DNA from: Ustilago trichophora
Lineage: Eukaryota; Basidiomycota; Ustilaginomycetes; Ustilaginales; Ustilaginaceae
DNA: 64,000 nt
Reading direction: 5' to 3'
Assembly: GCA_900323505.1 (NCBI GenBank)
Contig: OOIN01000006.1
Coordinates: 1,116,001-1,180,000, forward strand
Shown here: positions 36,838 through 46,116 of the stretch, piece by piece
Layout: every line of letters starts with the position of its first letter
Numbering within the stretch: position 1 is the first letter of the stretch
The notes under the pieces: model-generated
Databases searched by the model: none
Seen by the model: the letters and a program-made list of their open reading frames with translations, nothing else
What the model was told of the DNA's origin: nothing
Position numbers and translations under genes: made by a program

Positions 36838-39378
36838 ATGCACCCGCGTCGTTCCGGCTACGATCCACACACCGACCACTCGGCTGCAGAGCATCGCCAA
36901 GCAGCCATGAGAGATCCACGCCACCCTTCACCCAACGATCGTCGTCTGCCCACCATGCAGCCTTCGGGTCTTCCTCATGGTCACTCAGATCTCAACTACG
37001 ACTATCCCAACTCTCGTCAGTATCATACCAATCCCTCTACATCACGCGATCAGTCGTCTTCAAGATCAGCACAGCACCCCATCAACTCGGATCGATATCC
37101 CCCAGAACAAGCACAGCTCCCACATCCTCGCTCTTATCCAGATCGCTCCTATGATAATTTCGACGGCAACAACGATCCCCGCAGCCGCCCACAGTATTAC
37201 GACGAGCGATCCCCGCGTCATCTCGCTCCACCTCCCTACAACCCCCAGCACTCGACCTCGCCAGAGAGCCAACATCATCATCAGCAGCAGCACCCGCACT
37301 ATCACGATCATCCTCCCTCGCGTCACCACCAACCGCACGCTTACCAGGCTCACCCACACTCTGACCAGACTGCTGCATACGCTCCTCGCGATGCTCGTGC
37401 TGATGATCACTCCAGAAGTCATGGCAGGCCGGACCTGCCATCCCCTCGCGACTATCACAGGCCCGCTGGCCGCATCTCTCCCTCCAACGACATGAACAGT
37501 CGAGATACCTATCCCGACCACGCGCGCTATGCATCCGCATCTGCCTCCTCGTCGCATCATGACGGACTACACAGGCCAGACATGCATCACAGCAACTCCT
37601 TCACCTCTTCTCACCCTTCAACTTCCTCCTCTTCCAATCATGCTCCAACATCGACCCCAGCTAGATCAACCCCAGCCTCGAGAAAGCGCAAGAAGCAGTT
37701 CAAGTACATGCTCGAGCAGGACGGAGCTGATCCCTCCAAACCATCCAACGTCGGCGGTGCCGACGATGACAACGACGCAGATCGAACCGACAACCTCGAC
37801 ACGAGCGAAAACGCTGCCAACGCACCTCAACGCAAAGAGTCGCGCAAAAAGGTCAAGAAGGCCTGCATCTTTTGCAAGCGCAGTCACATGCCGTGCGAGG
37901 AGGCTCGACCTTGCAAGCGTTGTGTCAAGCGTGGCATCTCGCATCTCTGCAGAGATGCCGAGCCAGTTGGTTCGGCCGGCGCTGCTTCTTCTTCTGCTTC
38001 CTCTACCACCAAGACCAAGTTTGAGGAAGCACGCGATCAGGCCCGTGCAAGACGCCGTAGAGACGACGAGGCTCGCATCAACGCTGATACAGCTCAAGAG
38101 ACTGAGTCCGGGTCGGATGCTGAGAGCCTAGCTTCTTCCGCCGCATCGTCTTTCCGTCATCGTTTCGGACCTGCCTCCGAGACCGGTTCTCTCGCCAGCA
38201 GTCGTGGGCTTGCTTTTGACATGCACGAAATGCCGGGAGCAACAGCGCGCGATCCCGACTATAAACCTACCATGCCCATCTCCCTGCTGCTAGGGCCGGA
38301 AAACGTTGAGCTGGTCCCACGTCCTCCGAGGCGCGAATTGTCGCCTGGAGTATCGGAGAAGGAGCAAGAAGAAGCCTGGAATCGATCTATGGATCTCTCG
38401 ACGCAGCACAAGATGAAGCAGATGCTCGAAGCAGGGCCTTCCGTCGGCGACCTCAGCGACATCTTTGGAGAGATCCCCACATCCCTCCTCATGACTCCTG
38501 CCATGGCTAACCTGCCACAGGGTCAATCGATCTTGCGATCTGTTTCTGCCGGTCTCCCTGGCTCGCCCAATCGCCCTGATCGCAACGAGCGCGATCAACG
38601 CTTAAAAAGGTCTCAATCCCTCAGCTCCTCCAGCAGCCAATGCGAAATCGACGAAGCTGGATTCAAGCTGCCCCCGCGACCCAAGCATCTCTTGCAAGAA
38701 GAGATGGCCACCACCTCGGCATTGCGCGGTGGACCGCCTACCTATTCATACACATATGGTTATGCCAAGTTGGCCCGATGGATGCATACCCGTTTCTCCC
38801 GTGCCAGTTGCGAAGAAGTCGATCGCAGTCTCTCGGTCTTTCGACCCAAGCTCATGGCCCTCTCCCGCAGCTTACCGGAATCAGAACTGATCAGTGTCGA
38901 AGACAGCTTTTACAAGCTCCTCGCCTTCTATCAAGCCCACGTCCTCGAAGCTATTCCCGTCCCCATGCTCGTCGGCCGTCGAACGGGCGAGATCTACGCC
39001 GTAAACTCCCACGCCGCCAAGCTGTTCCAGTTGCCCGAATCCATCTTTGAAGGCGGTCAGGTCTGCCATTATCAGCTGGTCACCGAGAGAGATTGCGTCA
39101 GCATGTGGGGGAAATGGGCCAAAGAGGCAGGGGGAAAACTCGACATGCCTCCTTCGCAGAAAGTGACAATGGAGGTCGATAGGAGCTTGTTGCTCTTCAA
39201 TAAGCCGGGTTTTGATCCGAGGACCGGCGAGACGATCGGAGATGGTCTGTGTGAGGATGGAAGTCCCGCAGTGGTCAGGAGGGAGATGATTGTAACCTTC
39301 GAGGCAAAGATCAGTAAGCATGGATTGCCGTTCATGGTGATTGGGACAATGACGCCGATTCCCGATGACGAATCATGA
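36838..39378 (+). CDS. Zn2Cys6-PAS transcription factor of the Ert1/AcuK/Rds2 gluconeogenesis family (846 aa)
   Basis: The gene is intron-free from the first in-frame ATG (36838). The N-terminal ~280 residues are His/Pro/Ser/Gln-rich and disordered. A basic patch (RKRKKQFK) and a lysine-rich linker precede a zinc cluster at ~341-371 with six cysteines spaced C-x2-C-x6-C-x5-C-x2-C-x8-C. Its ACIFCKRSHMPCEEARPC core is typical of the Ert1/AcuK/Rds2 group rather than of Gal4-like factors. A PAS-like domain follows at ~690-755 (AIPVPMLVGRRTGEIYAVNS…), with further conserved sequence to the C-terminus (MIVTFEAKISKHGLPF). Family members activate gluconeogenic genes such as PEP carboxykinase and fructose-1,6-bisphosphatase on non-fermentable carbon. 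The long upstream gene-free DNA and pyrimidine-rich leader suggest complex regulation. Upstream noncoding exons are possible. Confidence 0.87.
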   Translation: MHPRRSGYDPHTDHSAAEHRQAAMRDPRHPSPNDRRLPTMQPSGLPHGHSDLNYDYPNSRQYHTNPSTSRDQSSSRSAQHPINSDRYPPEQAQLPHPRSYPDRSYDNFDGNNDPRSRPQYYDERSPRHLAPPPYNPQHSTSPESQHHHQQQHPHYHDHPPSRHHQPHAYQAHPHSDQTAAYAPRDARADDHSRSHGRPDLPSPRDYHRPAGRISPSNDMNSRDTYPDHARYASASASSSHHDGLHRPDMHHSNSFTSSHPSTSSSSNHAPTSTPARSTPASRKRKKQFKYMLEQDGADPSKPSNVGGADDDNDADRTDNLDTSENAANAPQRKESRKKVKKACIFCKRSHMPCEEARPCKRCVKRGISHLCRDAEPVGSAGAASSSASSTTKTKFEEARDQARARRRRDDEARINADTAQETESGSDAESLASSAASSFRHRFGPASETGSLASSRGLAFDMHEMPGATARDPDYKPTMPISLLLGPENVELVPRPPRRELSPGVSEKEQEEAWNRSMDLSTQHKMKQMLEAGPSVGDLSDIFGEIPTSLLMTPAMANLPQGQSILRSVSAGLPGSPNRPDRNERDQRLKRSQSLSSSSSQCEIDEAGFKLPPRPKHLLQEEMATTSALRGGPPTYSYTYGYAKLARWMHTRFSRASCEEVDRSLSVFRPKLMALSRSLPESELISVEDSFYKLLAFYQAHVLEAIPVPMLVGRRTGEIYAVNSHAAKLFQLPESIFEGGQVCHYQLVTERDCVSMWGKWAKEAGGKLDMPPSQKVTMEVDRSLLLFNKPGFDPRTGETIGDGLCEDGSPAVVRREMIVTFEAKISKHGLPFMVIGTMTPIPDDES

Positions 39379-39940
39379 CCAGCTCATCCTCGACGACGCT
39401 TGTTGATGTGGACAAGGGGGCATTGGCGAGCTGGCGAGCTGATCGCCATATTGACCTCATTGACGACCGACTGAAGCCGGCGCCCATCAACCCAATGATG
39501 CATAGAAATCGCATCCCGCACACACTTTGCCTTTCCCCGAGGCCGTCGCTGTCAACGTCCATCCTTTCTTGCCCCTCTAATATTAGTATCCTGCATCCTG
39601 CATCCGGCATTGCACGCAAGCAAGTCACGACATCCTTTAAACTGCTGTCCTTGCACAACCATACAGCAGCTCATTGCCCTTGTCGGGCGCACTTTTTCTT
39701 CTTCCCTCTTTTCTCTTCATTGTAGCACAACCTAATCACCTTCTATCCACATTGATACTTTAATGCATACACGTTACGCAGATGTTGAAGCCCACATCTT
39801 ATGGAAGAGACATTGTGGGAAGGCATGAATTTGGCGTGTGACTGTCCCAGATCGATGCTGGCGACAATCTGTATGCGGGTGTCTAAATACAGAATTTGGG
39901 TTGTTGGAAAAAATCTACAGTTTTGCATCAGAGGCTTTCG
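39379..39940. other. Convergent 3' intergenic region (Ert1-like / LrgAB-like)
   Basis: It contains the 3' UTRs of both genes. No gene was recognised. Confidence 0.45.
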
Positions 39941-42900
39941 TCACGAAGCAGGAGTGAACACCAACGGAGCCAAGGCGAGTGTTCTGAGCGTATCCACGAT
40001 CGGTGGGATAGCAGCAAAGACGAGCAGAATCGCTCCGAAGAGCACAAAGGATAACGAGGCGATGGCCATGCATCTTGGCTTTGCGATGAGGCTCGAAGCG
40101 CCGATAGCACCGGCGGTGCTACCCATTGCGATTCCGATGGTGAGGTAGTCTTGGGTTTTCCCTTCGGCTTGACCCTCTTCTGTCTTGCCTGAAGAGGTGG
40201 TGGGAGGGCCGTCTTGGCTGGGATCCAGACGGAAGAGTCTGAAAAAGGGATCTTTAAAGATGCTGATGAGGATGCCGGTGATGACGACTAGGACGACGGT
40301 GATGGATTCGTCTGCGCCGATGGTGAGCGACAGTTCGATGGCCAATGGGGTGGACATGAAGCGGGATGCGAAGGCAAGGGCTCTCTCTGGGGCGATGCCG
40401 ATGTTGGCTGCTACGGTAGGCCAGACAAAAAGACTGAGCAAAGAGCAGGGGAAGAGCACCACCAGCATATCGGTCAGATGCAACCAAAGATCCCACCTAT
40501 ACCGATACATCGGAATCGCCAGCGACACGATCCCCGCATCCAGCGTCGAGAACAGTACATCACCAGCACCGATCACCGGTCCACTATAGCCAGAAAGAGA
40601 CCATAGAACGGTATACTTTGCATCGACCGAATACGACGACAATGTGCGCTTCAAACCCCATCCTCGCATGGCTCCCAGAGCCCAAAGGATGAGAATGGTG
40701 GAGAGAGAGGTGGTAAGGATCGGGTGGGCATAGCGTCGAATAGGTGGGGGGACGAGGGTGATACTGCAGAGGAAGGTCAGGATGTTGACGCCGAGGAAGA
40801 GCGGTAGAGAGATGTTGATAAGGTAGAAAAGGGGTAGACCGGCGATGAGGACCAGAGTAAAGATGATCCAGGGGATGGCGTTCCACAGATGCTCTACTAG
40901 TCGGTCGATTGCGTCGAGTTCCTCCTCTTCCTGGTGCTCCTCTCTTGGTTCAGCTGGAGGTTGCGAAGCGGAAGTAGCATTCGAATCTTTGGTGGCGGAC
41001 TTCTCCTCGTCGACGTTGCCACCCGTAGAAGAATGTTGCGCTTCGATATCCTGGCTCATAGTCATCTCGCTATCCGCCTTGCTCGGCCTCCTGATACCCT
41101 TTTCGTCAACATCTCCTTTTGTCGGAACAGCATCGATCTCATATCCACTTTGTCCCTTTTCGCCTTCCTGCCACCCTTTCGTCGGGGAAGGCGGTACAAG
41201 AGTGGGCATAACCAACGTCTCTCCCTCATCCTCCTGCTTCGGTTCCCACCCCTCTCCTCCCATCCCCGAACCCCTACGAGAGAGAATCAACTCTTCCCTC
41301 TTCTGGAAAATGTACTCGTCGAAAGTTGGAGAGAGGCCGTTGTCTCCTTGGGGAACAGCACTGTCGCTTCCTCTGCTTGGATGTGAACCTGCGCTTTGGG
41401 GTCTTCTCGAAGTGGGTAGAGCGAGATGTTTTAAACGGCTCCCACCGTTGGATGGTGTAGCGCCGAATTTGGGTCTCCCCTTCTGAAATGCACCATCCGC
41501 ACTTGCTGAACCTTGCTCCATCGTGACGTTGTTGTTGTTGCCGCCTGATCTCGGCCGACCTGCTCGAGAAGGAGACAGAGAGCTGGCGGCACGATCGCGC
41601 AACCTTGCAGAAGAATGGATCCAGGAACGAGCCAGAGATCGACTCCTCTCAACCCGCTCTCCGTCTCCCGTTGCCTGTGCTTCTGCAGATTCTGCACTTC
41701 TGCCTCGACCAAAGTACGAGTTCTGATGATGCAGTCGGTGGTTGTGATGCATGACACCGGACCCGGGAGAACGAGGCGAATTGGTGGGGTAGTGATGATG
41801 ATGTTCCGGAAGAGGCGTATGAGCCGTCGCGTACGGATCACCTTGTTGACGAGCCGTTTCGAGCTGTACATGCTCCAATTGCCTCTGTGCATCTTGACCC
41901 CTTGCATACCTCCCCCCCGTAGCCGACGGTGCTATCGTCGTATTCACCGTCAAAGGAGCAGTAGCAATCGCCGTCATCCCCGACAACCCCGTAGCGACAC
42001 TTCCCAATTTCTCGCCTCCCTCCAAGACCTTATCGCCTCCCTTGTCACTCTTGCCTTCAGAACAAGGTGGAGTTAAGGTCGACATGACCGCAACAAGTGT
42101 AGCTACACTTGCTCTCCTCTGCTCTGCGGCCTTTTTCGATTTCTCCTCTTTCCTCAACCTCCGCTGTCCCCAATACCTCTTAGCCGCACCGACAGCAGAA
42201 CGGATCGCCTTGTGCAGCAGAACCGGGAAGATGAGCGCCAAGAGTTGGGACGCGGCAAACCAACCCGTGATCAAGCCGATCTCTCTGCCGTTGATGATCT
42301 CTCGAGCAGGAATCAGGATGAAACTCGGCGTAAACATGACCGACATGTAACGGAGGCAAAAATCACAAGGTGCTTCCAAGAGGGTCAACATTGGTTGAAG
42401 CAAGATTTTTTCCCGTTTGGCAAGTTGTCCTTGCTGTTCTTGTGAGGTAGGGGAGAGGCGTTGGATGAGAGAGGTGGTGGAGATCCAATCTAGTAGCAAC
42501 AAGAGTGCGAACAAAAGCACCATGGCAATGACGGGACTGGGGAATCGGAAGGGTGCCCTATCCATAGCTTGCTTTATCGCCCATACTAGCACGAGTAGAG
42601 CGGTGATACCGAGGGGTACATGGATCCAGTTTGTAAACAGATCTCGACGACGGTGTGGGTCAGTTAGGAGGAGACGAAGGGCTAGGAAGATGTGGGAGGG
42701 TTTGCGAATGTGCGAGATGTAAGGACGGTCTTGTGTGCATGCTTCGCATTCGTCGGTGGTGTTGGGCGACGGTGGTGGAAGTGACAATGTGTTTGAGGTG
42801 GAGATGTTGGAGGTGGCGGGGATGTTTGCCTTTGAGTGCTGGTCAGCGTCGTGGCTTCCAGAAGCGGTGCGACTGGTGGAAGTGGATGAGGGCTGGGTGG

Positions 42901-43057
42901 TGTTAGGAGGCGGTATTGACTTCTCTTGGGCGCCACTGGTGGAAGAGAGCATAGCGTCAGTGGGGGAGGTGACGAGGAGTGTTGGTGTGACATTCTGTGC
43001 CGCTGTGGAAGAAGAAGAGCTAGTTGAGGATGCTTTCTTGGAGAACTTGGAGCTCAT
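39941..43057 (-). CDS. LrgA/LrgB-type membrane protein, related to plant PLGG1 (1038 aa)
   Basis: The gene is intron-free from ATG at 43057. N-terminal disordered Ser/Thr residues lead into a block of membrane segments at ~112-295 (HVPLGITALLVLVWAIKQA, VIAMVLLFALLLLLDWI, FPVLLHKAI), which resembles the LrgA part. A long hydrophilic loop (~300-700) follows. A second membrane block (~718-1038) carries LrgB features: LGVNILTFLCSITLVPPPI, FASRFMSTPLAIELS, and TIGIAMGSTAGAIGASSLI close to the C-terminus. Bacterial LrgA/LrgB (CidA/CidB) are separate proteins; in plants they are fused as PLGG1, the chloroplast glycolate/glycerate translocator. Fungal fusion homologues exist but I know of no established function. 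An organelle or plasma-membrane carrier of small organic acids is an inference. The mRNA leader carries a C23 run just upstream of the start codon. Confidence 0.75.
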   Translation of the reverse strand: MSSKFSKKASSTSSSSSTAAQNVTPTLLVTSPTDAMLSSTSGAQEKSIPPPNTTQPSSTSTSRTASGSHDADQHSKANIPATSNISTSNTLSLPPPSPNTTDECEACTQDRPYISHIRKPSHIFLALRLLLTDPHRRRDLFTNWIHVPLGITALLVLVWAIKQAMDRAPFRFPSPVIAMVLLFALLLLLDWISTTSLIQRLSPTSQEQQGQLAKREKILLQPMLTLLEAPCDFCLRYMSVMFTPSFILIPAREIINGREIGLITGWFAASQLLALIFPVLLHKAIRSAVGAAKRYWGQRRLRKEEKSKKAAEQRRASVATLVAVMSTLTPPCSEGKSDKGGDKVLEGGEKLGSVATGLSGMTAIATAPLTVNTTIAPSATGGRYARGQDAQRQLEHVQLETARQQGDPYATAHTPLPEHHHHYPTNSPRSPGSGVMHHNHRLHHQNSYFGRGRSAESAEAQATGDGERVERSRSLARSWIHSSARLRDRAASSLSPSRAGRPRSGGNNNNVTMEQGSASADGAFQKGRPKFGATPSNGGSRLKHLALPTSRRPQSAGSHPSRGSDSAVPQGDNGLSPTFDEYIFQKREELILSRRGSGMGGEGWEPKQEDEGETLVMPTLVPPSPTKGWQEGEKGQSGYEIDAVPTKGDVDEKGIRRPSKADSEMTMSQDIEAQHSSTGGNVDEEKSATKDSNATSASQPPAEPREEHQEEEELDAIDRLVEHLWNAIPWIIFTLVLIAGLPLFYLINISLPLFLGVNILTFLCSITLVPPPIRRYAHPILTTSLSTILILWALGAMRGWGLKRTLSSYSVDAKYTVLWSLSGYSGPVIGAGDVLFSTLDAGIVSLAIPMYRYRWDLWLHLTDMLVVLFPCSLLSLFVWPTVAANIGIAPERALAFASRFMSTPLAIELSLTIGADESITVVLVVITGILISIFKDPFFRLFRLDPSQDGPPTTSSGKTEEGQAEGKTQDYLTIGIAMGSTAGAIGASSLIAKPRCMAIASLSFVLFGAILLVFAAIPPIVDTLRTLALAPLVFTPAS

Positions 43058-43115
43058 GATGATGATGGTTGTGGTGAAAGACTGTCCGGCAGAAGTACAA
43101 GTCTTCCTCGGAAAA

Positions 43116-43138
43116 GGGGGGGGGGGGGGGGGGGGGGG
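43116..43138. repeat. G homopolymer (23 nt) in the LrgAB-like leader
   Basis: It is a C23 run in the presumed mRNA, ending 59 nt upstream of the start codon. Its length is uncertain in any assembly. Confidence 0.9.
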
Positions 43139-45574
43139 TTTGATGATATATGTATGCTGGCTTACACACAATCTATCTGATACAGGTTGTCGCTCAAGAA
43201 GTTAAAAAAAAAGGAGATTGCTGATAAGGGATGGGGTCAGGGCGGTGTTGTGACAGCTGCTGAAAGAGAGATAGAGAGAGAGAAGGTGACGTTGAACCTG
43301 CGGGTCGGGCCTCGAAATCGGATCAGCAACCAAGCATATATGTATATCGCTGCAGACACCTTCTGTCTACCTATCCCAGTACTGCACTGTACTGCACTGG
43401 AGGAGAGCAAGCAACTAACGCCCACCACAACGCAGACGGCGGGAGGGATCCATGCACGGGATCAATTTTGCATCAACTGCATCGGATTCCCCAACGGTGG
43501 GTCCTGGCGTCTAGCCCTCTCATCTCTTGAAAAGTGACATTTGGATTGTATGTCAATTGGCGTGCGGATAGTGGAATGCTTGGAAGTGGATTTAGCAAAT
43601 GCCGTTCTGCCCCGTTTCGCGTTTCGCGCGTGGGCCTGCGGAAGGAGGAAGAGGAGGAGATGTCAAGATGTGCAAATCCCTCTCGATTCTACACGGAACG
43701 GATTCTCTTGGCAAGGTTTTCCTGCGGCTTGGAATCGCAATGCCATGATTCATGCCATGCTCTCCTTTCGTCAGCACGGTCTGCATCATGCATATATGCA
43801 TACAATGGGAGGTGGGACACATATTTTGCCATCAGTACACAGCCCCACCAGCAAGAGAGGGAGAGCAATGCTTGGCAGTAGGTCGGTTGTATTCTTGAAT
43901 CGGTGAATTTCACACACTACTATCCTACGTATCCTTTCTCGGCAACAGAGAGGTGGAAGGTGAAACGCGGTTCTCACTTTTCCAGATTGGAATCAGCACT
44001 GAGCTACTGTAAGTGGGCTGAGCTTTGTTGGTTGATAGTTGCGATTAGATGAGATGCCAAGAAGTAGTGTAGTATTCGAAGCCAAGAGAGAGGCGGTTGG
44101 GTCTCGGTAAAAGCTCTTTTCAACGGCGCGGAGAATAAACTGCTTGATGTTGCTACTGTATGCTGAGATGACGTGAAAATAAGGGGAAAAAAAGAAAGGT
44201 GCCACTTTTCGACTACAGCAGAAGGAGAAGGAAGGAAGGAAACAAGGGTGGCTGAGTGATAACGAAGCGAGATGGAAGCGAAAGAAAAGAGATAAGAACA
44301 GTCAACGAGCAAAGGAAAAGAAAAGAAAAAGAAAAATAACAAAAACAAAAAGTCAGGGTTGGAATGCCAAGAAGTTCTTTCCTCTCACCCCACACAAGCG
44401 TATCAGATGCGATGACAACGACGCTATACGTCAAGCGAGACCGAGCACTGACCGTGTTGTGTAAAACAGCGTTTTATGATTTGGGGTAAATGCAACCGCT
44501 GCTCTTGACGAAGTAGGTGTGCTTTGGGCGTTATGATTGAAATGGATCTTTCCGATTCGCACAACGCGGAACGGGATGAAAAAATGAGGTGTACAGTACT
44601 GCCAAAATTCATGCAAAAATCAGCTTGGCTCCGATCTTGAACCTGTCTGTCAGATGTCATGCCATGTCCATGTCACAAAACAAAGCGGCGATTGCGCATC
44701 CAACATTCATGCCAAGCATCCTCCTCCCTTTCTTCCCTCTTGATGTTTCAGTTTCTACCCAAGCTGATGATGAAAAAGCTCCGTACACTCCCCACTCATC
44801 CGAACGCTGCACCGGTGAATTCTAAGAGCTCCGTCGAGATTGAATGTAGCTCCGTCTGTGCTCCGCTGCCTCTACCGGGGTGGGGGTGGGGGAGGGGAAT
44901 TGGTTGGTTCCGTCGGTCCGATTTTTTTTCTCCGTGGAGCTCCAAATGGCGTAGATTCCCTTCCGTTGAGAAAGGTGATGGCGGAGCATACACGCCAAGT
45001 CCATGTGTGAATTACTGACACTCGCACTCCCATTCTATTGCCTGAACGTTCGGTGATGCTAATTCAACAACCTCCTCAACATCATCCAACCACAGCCCAG
45101 AGCATCTTCTGGAATGTGCCAAGAACACCAACCCCACCTTCCATCTCACCTTGTCCCACCCTCACCCACCCACCGGTAACACTCACCACAACTCGGCCAC
45201 TTACGAAAGCCCAATACATTGTCTCACTTCCACCGCTGTACAGTACCCAGCAAAAGGGGCAAAGATTACGGAGAATTTTTCCACCGCACTGCAACCGACT
45301 ATGGCCAACAGCTTCTTTATGCTTGCGAAACAAACACATTTTCTTTTATAGCTGTGCCAAGCAAAGCAACTGCGTCTTGGACTGGAATGTGGGGGTTTTA
45401 TTTTAATTTTCTTTTTGACGAATTCCCTAAAAATAGCCCTCTTTCTTTTACTTTTCTTCAGAAAACAAGTCGCCGAGAACGTGGCACGCCAAGAAGAGAC
45501 TAAAATTGCCCGATCCTTTTCCACCTCACCGCCACGCGAAGACATTTATCGTACCATGACAACTCACATGCTTG

Positions 45575-45605
<31 letters not shown>

Positions 45606-45713
45606 TAGGATCCACATGGCTCAAAGTCCAATTACAGATATTTTTATTTTTGCATCGGTGAATCGCCAAGTTTCTCGACAATATGCACGAGGTTGCGGTT
45701 GAGATATGTCACT

Positions 45714-45753
<40 letters not shown>
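45575..45753. repeat. A29 run and T35 run in inverted arrangement
   Basis: A run of 29 A (45575-45603) and a run of 35 T (45719-45753) flank 115 bp of ordinary sequence. Confidence 0.9.
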
Positions 45754-45755
<2 letters not shown>

Positions 45756-46116
45756 CATGCTGTGTAGCTTGGCATAACCTTGTATATAGATGCGAAGAGA
45801 GGCTTCCGGAAGCTTCCGTTTCGGATTCGCCTCCCCCACATCCATACGAACACAATGCGTCTTTCGAGACCTTTTCCCAATCAATGTGGGCGGAGGGAGG
45901 GTCTGTGGATCTTTCCGCCATCTCAGCATATGCATCTCGTAGCTGTCACACAAATGTAGTCACCATCTACGTTACGGCTGTCGATTTGTTTCGGCTTGAA
46001 CTATGAGAAGTGGTGATGTATTCCTTATTGCAGAGGTGTCTATCACGCCAGCATTCAACGCCTAGCCTAAAGTACATTGTAAAGCATAATCGGCGTCTCT
46101 CTGAGATCGAAATCTC

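Larger units (their letters stand above)
43058..46116. other. 3-kb gene-poor region between LrgAB-like and Suv3 genes
   Basis: No gene family was recognised. It holds the LrgAB-like promoter, a G23 run, an A29 run (45575-45603), a T35 run (45719-45753) and ACAGTACTGTA-type motifs near 43379, 44591 and 45236. Confidence 0.45.
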
